Both the position numbers and the translations under genes were made by a program. Shown here piece after piece: positions 1-11,188 of a DNA stretch of 64,000 nt. Origin of the DNA: Pseudophaeomoniella oleicola (taxonomy: Eukaryota; Ascomycota; Eurotiomycetes; Phaeomoniellales; Phaeomoniellaceae); NCBI GenBank assembly GCA_003868215.1, contig QWDQ01000043.1, positions 62,001 to 126,000 of the forward strand, read 5' to 3'. Under the pieces are notes generated by a model. It was given only the letters and a program-made list of their open reading frames with translations. It did not search any database and was not told the origin of the DNA. How positions within the stretch are numbered: the first letter of the stretch is position 1; each line of letters starts with the position of its first letter.

Positions 1-898
1 TAACAGTATATCCAAAACATAGTCCTTCCTCCGGTCCTCCACACAACAGGTAAAACAACCAGCACCATCCTTCTCCATCTTCCTATCTACCGACCCTGCC
101 TCTTTTCCATCCTCCCTACCCTTGTAGAGCATCCACCACAGCAAACCACCCAACCACTAATCTAGAAAAGCAGTGTACGTCGGTAGGTATATATTGTATA
201 GTCGAATCAACACAAGTCAAAGACGACCTGCCAACAAAACAATTTTCTTGTCACGAACGAATATCCCCTTTCTCTTCGCGCAGCATACCATATTTCCGGT
301 CTCCATCTCGTCCATAGCTTGGATCCCTGTCTGACTACCTGCATACCTATGTACATACCTCCCTGACCTATCTATCTATCTACCTATCTAACAACAACGA
401 CATCGTTATCTCACGTATCCAAAGTACTACCCATTACTACATACTACCTATTTTATCTTATCCAATTCATAGATCAAACCTTCCCCAAATCTCTCCCCTT
501 GTGATACAGGCATATCATCCATACCATCCACACCGACGCCATACACATCTAGCTTGTGTACGTAGGTACCTTATACCAAGATAGCTGCAGTATCTCCCTT
601 TTTTTGGGGGGGGTTTCTCCAACATCGACCGCGACAATGATCACGATGAGGGAGAGGGGTTTCGGAGAGGGACAAGGAGTAAGACTTTAAGGTACATCCA
701 GGCATATAGGTAGTAGGTACACATAAACACGAGCGCATTCACAATATCACACAGTAGCACTCGGCACATACATAATATTCAAAACAATCAGGCCAGATGT
801 CTCCATACATAAAGTCTACCTAACCTAACCTAATCTACCCTACTCGACCCAAATCCCCCCATCCATCCATGCATCCATCCATCTCAGGGGGTTGTTGG
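1..898. other. 3' flank of GGA gene, no gene seen
   Basis: Pyrimidine-rich DNA with (CTAT)n stretches near 366-390, a T/G homopolymer run near 600-615 and a CTAACCTAACCTAA-like stretch near 819-836. It lies downstream of the minus-strand GGA stop and probably includes its 3' UTR. No convincing coding frame. Confidence 0.5.
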
Positions 899-3345
899 TC
901 ACGATATCCCCAACGAAGGTACACTACCCTGTTCCTCTACCGGTACTGTCGCGCCAATACTGTACGAGACCTTATATCTCATCTTGATGCCGCTTCCATG
1001 GCCTTCTTCGACCCCGCCGACGAAGATCTGTTGCTGGATGCCTTGTGGTTGGTTGGGTGCTAGGTCCCTGCCGGATTGTGGTTTGAGTTGGAGTGTGTAG
1101 CCCTGTAGAGACGGTGGGACCAGAGGTTAGCTTCGCGCGTATTTGTTCACGTGTTTCAAAAATTTACGTGAAAAACAAAGAATGAGAGGCGTAAAGGATA
1201 GAGGTTTGGCTATGAAAGAAGGAAAAACATGGCGATGATGGCTTACCTTTTCGACGGCAAGCTGGAAATGCAGGCCAGCTATTGGCTGAGATGTCGTATT
1301 GGAGAATAATGCGAGAATGTGGATGCCTGTCTGTCCAGGTTGTCTTTTGCATTTGAAGTCGATTTTGACGTGAGATGAATGGACAAGCACGTTGTTGGTA
1401 GATGGTGCAGAAGGTTCGGGTAATGATGAACTAAACGCCCAATCATCTTCGTTGTTGTCCGTTCGGGAGGCTGACTGCGTGGTGGACGTCCCTCCAATAT
1501 CCAATAAAGATGATGGAGGTCCTGTGTGGGTGGGCGCTTGGGTTGCCGGCATTGGAGATGCAGTACGTGATGTGGGGTGGATTAATGCAGCAAAAGGGTC
1601 CGCAGGTGCTGCAGGTGCTGCAGGTTTACTGTGAAGTTGCTGCTGTTGGAGCATACTGGGGGCTGGCGTCGAAGGTTTCGACGGTGCCTTCGGACTTGAC
1701 AAAGCTGCAAATGCGTCGTAGTTCGGCTTAGGCGATGATGGAGCCTGAGGAGGGGGAGCAGAAGTTACAGGAGCGGGTGCTTTAGCGGTGTTCGATTGAG
1801 TCGTTGATGACAATAAGGCTGGACCTGGAATATCTGTGACGAACTCATCAGTACGCGAACCAACACGATACTGGGGACCCTCACTTGTGTTCGCGCCAAA
1901 CCCGAGAGATATACCCCCTGTCTGACCGTACAATTGATCTTGAACCGAGAGCCCTAGCAAATCATCTTCCACACTAGTCTCGGATTGAGGCCCTGCTGCT
2001 GCACCATTTGAGGCAGGCTCGGGATCAAAGTCGATCAGCGATAATTCATTGGCAGCGTTCTTCCCTACACCTGTACTAGTGCCGAGAGTGCCCTTCGGAA
2101 TCTTAGAAGCTGCTTCCACATCGCCCTTCTTGACTAATTTATATCTTTCGACAGTCCGGTGAATGCTATCATTTATTTCAAGGAGCTTTGCAACAGCTTC
2201 GGCGTCATCTGATTCCTCTTCGCACATCTTCTGAATCTTTGGGTGTGCGCTTTGGAGGGCATTGGCGAGTTCCTGAAACGGTCAGATGACACCACCAATA
2301 GGTGGAGGACTGCACAGACCTCAAAAACATCTCCGTCTCCAACATGGTCACCAGGCTGGTGGCTCTGGAGCATTTCTTCGAGCAGCTTGGCCTTTTGTTG
2401 CACCTTTCCTACCTCTTCGGCGGCCTTGGCACGGTAATCCGTCTTATGTCGGGTGTCGTAACCAGCCATAACCTTCATCAAGCGATTAGCTTCTTGAAGA
2501 TCCTCTGGCCCTCCACGTCTGATAAGCTCCTGCAACTTTGCAGACTGGGCAGCCCTCTCTTCCTCTTCCATTTCCTCCGCTGATTTGAGGTTCTGTTTAA
2601 TGAGTTAGCACACATGGAAAGCCTTTCCACGGAAAGCCCAACTGACATCGCTAGGATTGAGCACAGCCGCATCCTCTCGCCTAACTTCTGGAAACACGTA
2701 GCCCTTGTAAAGTAATAATCTGTGCATGTCCCGGATGAACCCGAGATCTTCTTTGTACCTCGATGTCTGACATATCGTCTGCCTCCATTCTTCTATTGCT
2801 TCCAAGATCTTCAACTGTACTCTCGACGGACGTATTGGCGGCCGCTCCGGGAAGCGCCGCACAAGTTCATTCAAAAATTCCTTGGTGCTGATTTGCAGGT
2901 GAAAGGGGTACCCGCAATTCTTAACACAGATATCGAGGAGCTATATAGCGGTCAGCGACAGTCGCCATACCAATTGACGAGACGAACCGCTAGCGCAAGC
3001 AATGCCACATTGGGATTTCGGTGATTGATCAATTTTACAATGGTGACGGCTGCTTCTCTAGGTCTGCGTTGTCATCAGCATCGTCTTATATAACACCCAA
3101 GCTTGCGGGAGTCGTACGCATTTCCCTTCTTCGAGTTGACGAGGTCTGCAACTTCGAGGTTCAGCGCCAGGTTAGGCTCGAAGTTCTGGGGCTCGCAGGC
3201 GTTATCTGCAGATAAGTTAGACGGTTGAAATAGTAAAAAACCATTGGGCAGGCGTACAGATATACCGTTGCAGTGTGGATTGCGCAGGCTCTCCAAAGTC
3301 AGCGAAGCGACTTCTTGAAGCCATGCGAGCCGAAGCCGCCTCCAT
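899..3345 (-). CDS. GGA: GGA-type clathrin adaptor (VHS-GAT-GAE)
   Basis: Arf-binding monomeric clathrin adaptor that sorts cargo from the trans-Golgi to endosomes/vacuole. I join exons 3345-3258, 3205-3118, 3063-2988, 2940-2647, 2592-2320, 2272-1247 and 1102-899; all phases agree and give 682 residues. The VHS domain spans about residues 24-178 (STLQRYIYNACEP, then LDICVKNCGYPFHLQIS and FLNELVRRFPERPP), GAT about 190-320 (ELIRRGGPEDLQEANRLMK), a Ser/Pro/Ala/Gln-rich clathrin-binding-type linker about 330-560, and a C-terminal GAE ear (VKIDFKCKRQPGQTGIHI, then GYTLQLKPQSGRDL after a 144-nt intron). The ATG at 3345 is the only one giving an intact N terminus. Introns are 47-54 nt apart from the 144-nt last one. 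It is divergent from TSR3. The family call is secure; I cannot tell Gga1 from Gga2. Confidence 0.93.
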
Positions 3346-3839
3346 CGTAGGAAAAGGTGCCTATAAGCAAAGGACAACCCTCCAGCAGTAACAAAAAGGT
3401 CTATGCGCTCAAGCAAACATGAAAGCGGTCGTGGCCTCGATCTCAAACTAATGACGACGTGGGAGGTGGGATGAGCTTCGCGATGCCTTCCTATGATCGG
3501 CCAACCGTAGTTAGATACCCTCGATTGTTAAGTAAGGTCGGGCGTTCGGGCACCCGGCTGAATTAAAGGGGCCTAAATCCCTTCAAATTGGTTAGGCCTA
3601 AGTTCGCACCAGCGCCTATGGTTTCGGTAGCAGGCAATTTAGCTCAGTAATAGCTCCTTGTAACTTACTACGACATCATTGGACGGGTAGTGCCTAGGAT
3701 GTCATTGTTGTGGGGAGGAATAATATCCATTACATCGTGAGCATTTCTAGCCCTCCTAGAGCAAATTCATGCAAATGCAATCTACGGATAGTTACATACT
3801 GCATTGTACGTTTCAGAGACTAAGCGCCGTCGCGTAAAC
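3346..3839. promoter_or_regulatory. divergent promoter region, GGA / TSR3
   Basis: 494 bp between two outward-facing start codons. It must hold both promoters; I see no clear TATA box or other named element. Confidence 0.4.
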
Positions 3840-5010
3840 ATGGTCCGCCACAAGAAAGATAACTTTTCGTCGCGGGGGAGGAAGTACTCAAATGCACCAA
3901 GACATCGAGGCACAACGAGAGAAGGCGACGAAGAGGGAGGCTCTACTAGACCATCGTTCAAAGCTGCTTGCTGGGATTTTGGGCATTGCGACCCAAAAAG
4001 GTGTTCAGGCAAGAGGTTGATACAATTTGGGCAAATGCGCGAACTATCTGTGGGCCAAAAGTTCCCTGGAGTCGTGATATCGTAAGGTGCAATCGCCGAA
4101 TGATGATAGCGAAACTGACAGGCACCACTCTAGTCCTAACGCGAAGGCAGTTGTGTCACCTGCTGACAGAGAGTTGCTTGAGCAGCATGGAGCCGCAGTT
4201 GTGGAATGTTCATGGGTTCGAGTCAAAGAGATACCATGGCCGCGCATTGGCGGCAAATGCGAAAGGCTATTGCCGTACTTGGTGGCAGCAAATCCCGTCA
4301 ACTACGGGAGGCCATGGAGGCTGAATTGTGTAGAAGCTCTAGCAGCTTGCTTTTACATATGTGGACATGCCGATTGGGCAGAGGAAGTCCTCAAACATTT
4401 TCGTTACGGCGCGCCATTTCTCGAGATGAACAGTCAACTTTTGAAACGCTACGCCGCTTGTTCAACAGAGGAGGAGGTTAAAGCTACAGAGCAACATTGG
4501 CTAGATAAGATCGAAAAAGAATACTCGGAGCAACGAGCGGAAGGCGGGACGGGGGGTGTCGATGACATGTGGACCGTTGGAAATACAAATCGTCAAGAGC
4601 TATATGATTCCGAAGAAGATGATGGCAGTGACAGTGGAGAAGGTGGTGAAGGTGGAGAGGGTGCGCTTGGACAGAGGGAGATGACACTTGAATTACCACC
4701 AGAAGAATCAGATGATGAGGAAGAAATGGCTGAACTGAGGAGAAAGGTATTGGCGTCCAAGCCGTTCCAGACACCTACCAACGAGGAAGTAACGCCGATG
4801 CCTCAGAGCGTAATGAAGGCAGAGGCACCTCGGGACTCTGATGCTGAATCAGGCTCAGATCTCAGTGACCATGACGATTTTGACAACATCATCAATGCGA
4901 CTCCAGTTACGGATCGTACAGGGATATTAGCAAAACAGCGCCTGAAAAGTCTAGAGCAGCCGAGTGCCTCGTTCTCTCGGACAATTGTATCGGCGCCCAA
5001 AAAGTGGTGA
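3840..5010 (+). CDS. TSR3: 18S rRNA aminocarboxypropyltransferase Tsr3
   Basis: Transfers the aminocarboxypropyl group from S-adenosylmethionine to the hypermodified pseudouridine of 18S rRNA during late cytoplasmic 40S maturation. Exons 3840-4081 and 4122-5010 give 376 residues. The N terminus MVRHKKDNFSSRGRK is typical of fungal Tsr3, which is why I use ATG 3840 rather than the in-frame ATG at 3804. Conserved parts are WDFGHCDPKRCSGKRL (about 45-60), VVSPADRELLEQHG, AVVECSWVRV, LPYLVAANPVNYGRPWRLNC and EALAACFYICGHADWAE. The tail from about residue 230 is acidic and low in complexity, as in orthologues. The frame seems to break at 4082, but a 40-nt intron (gtaagg...ctgacag) restores it and gives VVIS joined to HHSSPNAKAVVSP. 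That intron is near the lower size limit. Confidence 0.94.
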
Positions 5011-5559
5011 TACTCAAGTGCAGCAGGCAGGGAGAACTAAGTAGTCATGAACGCCACACTGCCTAGCGGGCAGGGAATTTCGCGGTGTTTCTATCCCTAC
5101 CATGAGATCGTGTTTCGTGAAATCCCTCTACATGTCCTCAACGATTCCCTGTTGAGGCCTTGTTTCGAGGCGGTGCATCTGTACTACGTACCCCTCATTG
5201 CGGGGCACAACGGCTCACAAGCGGTCACGTGGTTTTTCTTAGCCATCTCAAAAATCATACGATCTCAGCAACCGATAAGTGGTTTTTCGGTAGAGAACGA
5301 CCCCTGAGCATTTCTATCAGCTGAAGAGGCTCTACCTATCTCGTATGACAGCAAAAGACTCACGTGAAAGGAAAGGCGACTTACAGAATCACAAGTGGAA
5401 TTTGACTTTGGTGGAGTTTTCATGGTACCTCAGTGATCGGAGTTTTGGGCCTTAAGCCTATCCTCAGCGGCATTCTCGAACTCGAATTCTCAAATTTGAT
5501 AGAAGTAGTTGACAGGGCAGAGCATTCGATAAGGTGGTTGTCGTCTTCATTGCGGCAAA
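5011..5559. other. intergenic, TSR3 3' flank and Spt10-like promoter
   Basis: 549 bp between tandem plus-strand genes. It contains a GTACTACGTAC palindrome at 5181-5191. No coding frame that I can support. Confidence 0.4.
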
Positions 5560-7191
5560 ATGCCCGCCATGTTGGATGATCCGGAAACTCCAGTCCATTA
5601 TCGACAGTCTGGATCACAACCGTATCCTACAGCAGACGACCCTCAATTACCGCCATCGATATTCCCGAAGCCTGTAACCCTTCGAGACAGAATCACAAAT
5701 GGAACTTTGGTCCCTTTCTCGTCACCCAACCAGGTTCCTCTCACCTTGCTATCTTACCTTAGCGATCAACTAAACAAGGAGATTGAGAAAGGCGACACAT
5801 ATCCCATGATCGATCCTTTACCGGTGGAAAGATTCGGACCGTACTGGTTTGGTAATTTTGCAGCGGTGATGATAATGGGAGAAGTGAAGACGCTCGCTGA
5901 CCTTCAGATAATGGAGGCACGTGGCACAGATTGGACGAAGATATGTCTGGGCAGCTTCTACGTCAAACCCAATTACCCAGGGAGAAGCAGTCATATTTGT
6001 AATGGCGGTTTCCTGGTCACAGATCTTTCTCGCAATAAGGGCGTGGGGAAACTCATGGGAGAATGCTACTTAGAATGGGCTCCTCAACTCGGTTACTCGT
6101 ATTCGGTGTTCAATCTCGTCTACGAAACCAATACGGCATCGACTCGAATCTGGGACTCCTTGGGATTCAAGAGAATTGGGAGGGTTCCTGCTTGCGGGAA
6201 CTTGAAATCGTCGGACGAACTTGTGGACGCTATCATCTATGGTAGGGAGCTTGGAGGGGAAGGAGATGACTTCGTATCGGAAGAACGATTCGACAAGATT
6301 CGGTATTACCTGAAGCATCTAAAGTATCCGAACGGCGCCGACAGACATGAAAAGAGCCGCCTACGGAGTGCCGCGACGCACTATCGGCTTGTTCCCGGAG
6401 AGAACGGACAGCCAGAGAAACTCATGCTCAAAGACAAAGAAGTTGTCTCGGACCCGCAACAACAATATGAAATTGCGCAAAAGATCCACCAGCAGTCTCA
6501 CGGTGGTATCAATAAAACCACTGCACAGATCGCCGTCAAGTACCACTGGGTTCGCATTAAAGAAACAGTCAGTTTAGTCATCAAGAACTGTGCCGAATGC
6601 AAAGAATCAGGCAAAGCTCCCATTGTGATCCCTGAAGGACCGACTACAGCAATGAAGAAGTCCCCACCTATTGTTCCAGAGGCACAGAACGGTCTGGACG
6701 GAAATACAGCGTTTGCTCCAAACGAGGCTGTCATGGCTACGGATACGTACGCAGATATAAAGCAAGATCCGTTTGCCACACATGACCCACCAGACATGCA
6801 TGATGCCCTTGATCAGCTGCCAGACTATGCAGACATGGCCATAGATCCACAGATCATGCAGCAGTTGCAGTCTGGCATGGGTGTCCGGTACGACCCTCAT
6901 GCACAGATGGACTATTCACAGGCAACCCTACAGAGCACACATCAGCACGGATTAGCGCAAGCCAGCTACAGCGATCCCACGCAATTATCGCATCATCCAC
7001 ATCCTCAGGATTTCCATGTTGCTGATGACGATCACCTGATGGCCCAAGCTGCAGCTGCTGCCTTACAACACCAACAAACCCTCACTCTTGTCGATGGTAC
7101 AACACTGGACCACGATGGGCAAATACCGCAACATCTTTTAACTGGGGGATATGTGGACAGTGATGGAAATCCTCATTTCAATCATCAATAG
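5560..7191 (+). CDS. SPT10: Spt10-like GNAT acetyltransferase with integrase-type zinc finger
   Basis: Intronless, 543 residues. A GNAT-like fold spans about residues 110-215; the acetyl-CoA loop region is around DLSRNKGVGKLMGE (155-168), followed by VYETNTASTRIWDSLGFKRIG. Separated from it is an HHCC zinc-binding module like the N-terminal domain of retroviral/Ty3 integrases: H310, H314, C344 and C347 (H-x3-H-x29-C-x2-C). Yeast Spt10 pairs the same two modules; there the zinc finger binds the upstream elements of core histone genes and the protein promotes their S-phase expression. The C-terminal third (about 360-543) is rich in His, Gln, Asp and Ala and looks like a disordered activation region. 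The architecture call is firm; the histone-gene role is carried over from yeast. Confidence 0.82.
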   Translation: MPAMLDDPETPVHYRQSGSQPYPTADDPQLPPSIFPKPVTLRDRITNGTLVPFSSPNQVPLTLLSYLSDQLNKEIEKGDTYPMIDPLPVERFGPYWFGNFAAVMIMGEVKTLADLQIMEARGTDWTKICLGSFYVKPNYPGRSSHICNGGFLVTDLSRNKGVGKLMGECYLEWAPQLGYSYSVFNLVYETNTASTRIWDSLGFKRIGRVPACGNLKSSDELVDAIIYGRELGGEGDDFVSEERFDKIRYYLKHLKYPNGADRHEKSRLRSAATHYRLVPGENGQPEKLMLKDKEVVSDPQQQYEIAQKIHQQSHGGINKTTAQIAVKYHWVRIKETVSLVIKNCAECKESGKAPIVIPEGPTTAMKKSPPIVPEAQNGLDGNTAFAPNEAVMATDTYADIKQDPFATHDPPDMHDALDQLPDYADMAIDPQIMQQLQSGMGVRYDPHAQMDYSQATLQSTHQHGLAQASYSDPTQLSHHPHPQDFHVADDDHLMAQAAAAALQHQQTLTLVDGTTLDHDGQIPQHLLTGGYVDSDGNPHFNHQ

Positions 7192-7676
7192 GTTGGATTG
7201 GAAATGATCTGTTACATATATCAGCGTTTGGGGCGTTCAAGGTGGCATGACACTGCACCACCGGATGGTCAGGAAATATTTCTTTGCATATTTTTGGAGC
7301 CGGAAAAATGTAGGATAGAGCAGCTCTACGACTGCATTATACGTATAGATGTCTTCACGACCTGCTACATATTATATAGAATGCTTTTCATAGGATCTGA
7401 CTAAGCTTCAGAAGTATTTCTCATCTGCGGGGATTGCGGGCTCACCTTGCGTGTAGTGACTTACAGCTACGCGCAGATCTAAACTCCAAAATTCACGCCT
7501 CCAAAATTTCGATAGATTTCCCACGCGCGCCTAAGGTAAGAGAGGGACTCGGTAATCTTGGTGTGAAATAAAGACCTCCTCTAGACATATTCATCACAAC
7601 CTATCCGCCAACTTTCGTTTATTCTTTGCCAAATCTCGAGTGGTGGCTTCTCTTGCGGTACGATCAAGAATTCGGT
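7192..7676. other. intergenic, Spt10-like 3' flank and CCT7 promoter
   Basis: 485 bp between tandem plus-strand genes. It holds the 3' UTR of the Spt10-like gene and the promoter and 5' UTR of CCT7. No further gene seen. Confidence 0.4.
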
Positions 7677-9498
7677 ATGGCGGCCTTCGGGGGGCAGACT
7701 CCCACAATCATCGTCCTTAAAGAAGGTATGCAACCCTGAGCTGACCATACGAGCTTCCTCTGACTTTGCTAGGAACCGATTCTTCTCAGGGTAAAGGTCA
7801 AGTGATTTCGAATATCAATGCTTGCGTGGCCGTTCAATCAACCATAAAGAGCACACTGGGTCCCTACGGCGGTGATCTGTTACTGGTCGATGCGAATGGC
7901 AGGCAAACAATTACCAACGATGGCGCAACAGTGATGAAGGTCGGTAGACCTCCAGATTTGATCTGATTTACAGTGCTGACTCATCTAGCTACTTGATATT
8001 GTTCACCCAGCTGCACGAATTCTCACAGACATTGCGCGCTCCCAAGATGCCGAGGTTGGCGACGGTACAACGTCGGTTGTGGTATTGGCAGGCGAGATCT
8101 TGAAAGAAATTAAGGATCATGTCGAGCAGGGCGTCAGTACGCAGACTATTGTCAAGGGTCTACGAAGAGCTGGCGCCATGGCAGTCAACAAAATCAAGGA
8201 AATATCTGTCAGTGTAACAGAGGGGAATAAGGTCGAGACTCTACGCAAGCTTGCAGGAACAGCTATGAACAGCAAGCTGATTCACCGGAACTCGGATTTC
8301 TTCACAAAGAGTAAGCCCAATCTGCTTGCATGAAAATGGTATGAGCTAATGTGACACAGTGGTTGTTGATGCTGTGCTATCACTCGACCAAGAAGATCTC
8401 AACGAAAAACTTATTGGGATGAAAAAGATTACCGGTGGTGCTCTTCAAGATTCCATGTTTGTCAATGGTGTAGCATTCAAAAAGACATTCTCCTACGCCG
8501 GTTTTGAGCAGCAACCAAAGTCGTTTACAGACCCAAAGATCGTCTGTCTTAACGTTGAATTGGAGCTCAAAGCCGAGAAGGACAATGCTGAAGTGAGAGT
8601 CGAGCAAGTATCAGAATACCAAGCAATTGTGGACGCGGAATGGCAGATCATCTACAATAAGCTGGAGGCTCTGTATAACACTGGTGCAAAGGTCGTTCTA
8701 AGCAGGCTGCCGATCGGTGATTTAGCCACGCAATATTTTGCAGATAGGGACGTTTTCTGCGCTGGCAGAGTGGCAGCAGACGATCTCGAGAGAGTATGTC
8801 AAGCGACTGGGGCTTCGATGCAGTCGACTTGCTCCGACATCCATGACGAGCACCTTGGAACATGCGGCAAGTTCGAAGAGAGACAAATTGGTGGAGAACG
8901 TTTCAATATCTTCTCTGAATGCCCCAAGGCGAAAACGTGTACCTTAATCCTCCGGGGCGGTGCTGAACAATTCATTGCTGAGGTTGAACGATCTCTACAT
9001 GACGCGATCATGATTGTCAAGAGAGCTCTGAGGAATAATACCATTGTCGCCGGTGGTGGTGCTACAGAGATGGAGGTTTCTGGATATTTGCATCGACATG
9101 CAGACAAGAATGTGCCCAACAAACAACAAGCCATTGTTAAATCATTCGCCAAAGCCCTCGAGATTATTCCGAGACAATTGTGTGATAACGCCGGCTTCGA
9201 TGCTACGGATATTCTCAACCGCCTTCGTGTTGAGCATCGAAAAGGCAACACATGGGCAGGTGTTGACTTCGATAACGAAGGTGTCAGGAACAACATGGAA
9301 GCCTTTGTGTGGGAGCCAGCCCTGGTGAAAGTGAATGCTATTCAAGCAGCTGTAGAAGCAGCTTGTCTGATTCTCAGCGTTGACGAGACGATCAAAAACG
9401 AAGAGTCACAGCAACCCCAAGGGCCGCAGAGACCTTTGCCTCCAGGAGCAGCACAAAGAGCACTTCGAGGAAGAGGTAGGGGTATGCCACGAAGGTAA
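7677..9498 (+). CDS. CCT7: T-complex protein 1 subunit eta (CCT7)
   Basis: Subunit of the cytosolic TRiC/CCT chaperonin that folds actin, tubulin and WD proteins using ATP. Exons 7677-7725, 7773-7939, 7989-8310 and 8360-9498 join in frame to 558 residues, the usual eta length. Group II chaperonin signatures are present: [12 protein letters not shown] near the N terminus, TNDGATVMK, the nucleotide-binding [16 protein letters not shown], and [15 protein letters not shown] in the second equatorial segment. Eta-specific features include [15 protein letters not shown] and the [11 protein letters not shown]-type Gly/Arg tail. Introns are 47-49 nt. An ordinary, well-conserved gene. Confidence 0.97.
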
Positions 9499-11188
9499 TG
9501 GGAATAATGGGTTTTAAAACGCAAGATCACTATGGAAATACGTAGACTAGATCATGATAATACCACACCAAAACAAACATGCCAAGCAGTCCTCATATCC
9601 CAGCATCAGCATTTTCTGTGGCTTGCTATCCCATACGATAGACTCAGGCTGTGGAAGTATTGACAGTGAAGGAACTTAAGACGTTCACTGGTCGTCCCGG
9701 GTTAACATTTTGCCGGCCAGATGTGGTACAGTAGAAGAGACACAAGCCAGCTGAATGTTAGTTTATCCAAGTATGTATGACCCAAATCCACTTCGGTTGG
9801 AGGCATCAAGTTAGGTCGCCATCCCAATGAGTCCCAGTGTTCTTCCAAAATGTTCGAACTGGTACTAGACCGTCGTGATGGAGTTCCATCAGTTGCCGAC
9901 CTTTCAGCTTTCGGAAAGAAGAGGTGCCTCGGATGCCTTGGAGCTGAAGAAGAGGTGGAACATACTACGTAGTACGTACCGTGCGACGAGTGTGCGGCCC
10001 CCATTCCAGCCACTGGTGCATGGATATCGTTCCTCGCAACATTATTTTTCCTCCCCCGCCTTGTCATTGATCGATATCAGTGGAAGCCTCAGTGGTGAAA
10101 CCCAACGACGCATGCACACGAAGAGGACTTCCAGTACAGGACCGTTGGGGCGTCTACAACGTTACATTCGCCTCTCAAGCATGTTCGGGTGTAGACATGG
10201 AGACCCTGTTGCTCAGCCACTCCTCCAGCAGTTGTTTCTAGCGTATCATTACAAATAGACAAGCGAGACTTTGAACTTCGGGTCGTAGGCTGACGTTGAG
10301 ACTATGACCTGTACAGTGAGGCCCACAAAGGGTACGTATTCAAGAAATGGCAAGGTATGGGTCAAGAAGTTCAAACATGCTTTGTACACCTCGGTCGAGC
10401 ATCTATCGTGATAGGAGCTGAAAGAGTACTAAGAATGATCATGGCTGATATACTGTGGCTAAAGACGCCCTGATTTGCTTAGCATGTCAATAGTATCTAT
10501 GCAATGAGCCAAAAGAACTTACAGTTGGTATGTGCCCATAAGTTAGTATTCGTGCGTCTGTAATGGGAAATATCCCTTGTCATGCAGTTCCTACAATGGT
10601 GGCATTTGATGGTATTTACGTAGTACAACGATTTAGGAACCTCGTAGGTAATATTAGAACATGTTTATTTTGTACCCATTTCCTCCACCCACTTCTTCAA
10701 CCTTCTAAAAGTCCCATTACTCAAAACGAGCTGGCTGTTTCCCCTTGATATATCTCGTCGATCCCGTCCCCGGGTAAGACGTTTCCCCTGTATCTTAGTG
10801 AACTGGCTCGCTTGCTCCTTGTTCGTAAATCGCCTTAACCGCCGATCATCGCTTACCAGTCGATCTTGTCACTCTACGTGTACGTACAGTGTTGTTTTTG
10901 GGCTTGTCGTCACTTTGTCCAAGCGCCCCATACAATACGATACTACGTAGTTCGTAGTTAAGACTTATTAGGACCCTGAGGACTGATTAGCCATCCCGGC
11001 AGAAACATTCGTCGGGCCAATTTCCAACCTTCGCCTTCGAAGCGCCGCATCACATTGCGTACTCCATTTCAGTCCAGTCCTCCAACCGATTTCTACAAGT
11101 GGTTTTCGTCTTTTCACTGCCCTGATCCTTGAATTCTCCCGATCAGAACCATTTGCGACATCTCAACATCAATCACTGCCTTCCCAAG
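9499..11188. other. 1.7 kb intergenic region, no confirmed gene
   Basis: Lies between CCT7 and the metacaspase gene. It contains three TACTACGTAGTA-type palindromes (9963-9974, 10617-10625, 10941-10950). A 121-codon minus-strand frame at 9702-10067 has no recognisable motif and no clear splicing context. The last 300 bp before 11189 should hold the metacaspase promoter. Confidence 0.4.

Noticed and set aside
819-836. Telomere-like CTAACCTAACCTAA repeat
   Set aside because: Only two to three units, embedded in ordinary low-complexity DNA next to a core gene; not a chromosome end.
4060-4125. Apparent frameshift between the two halves of TSR3
   Set aside because: A 40-nt GT-AG intron restores the frame and the expected protein, so no lesion is needed.
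9702-10067. 121-codon minus-strand frame between CCT7 and the metacaspase gene
   Set aside because: No recognisable motif or supporting splice structure.
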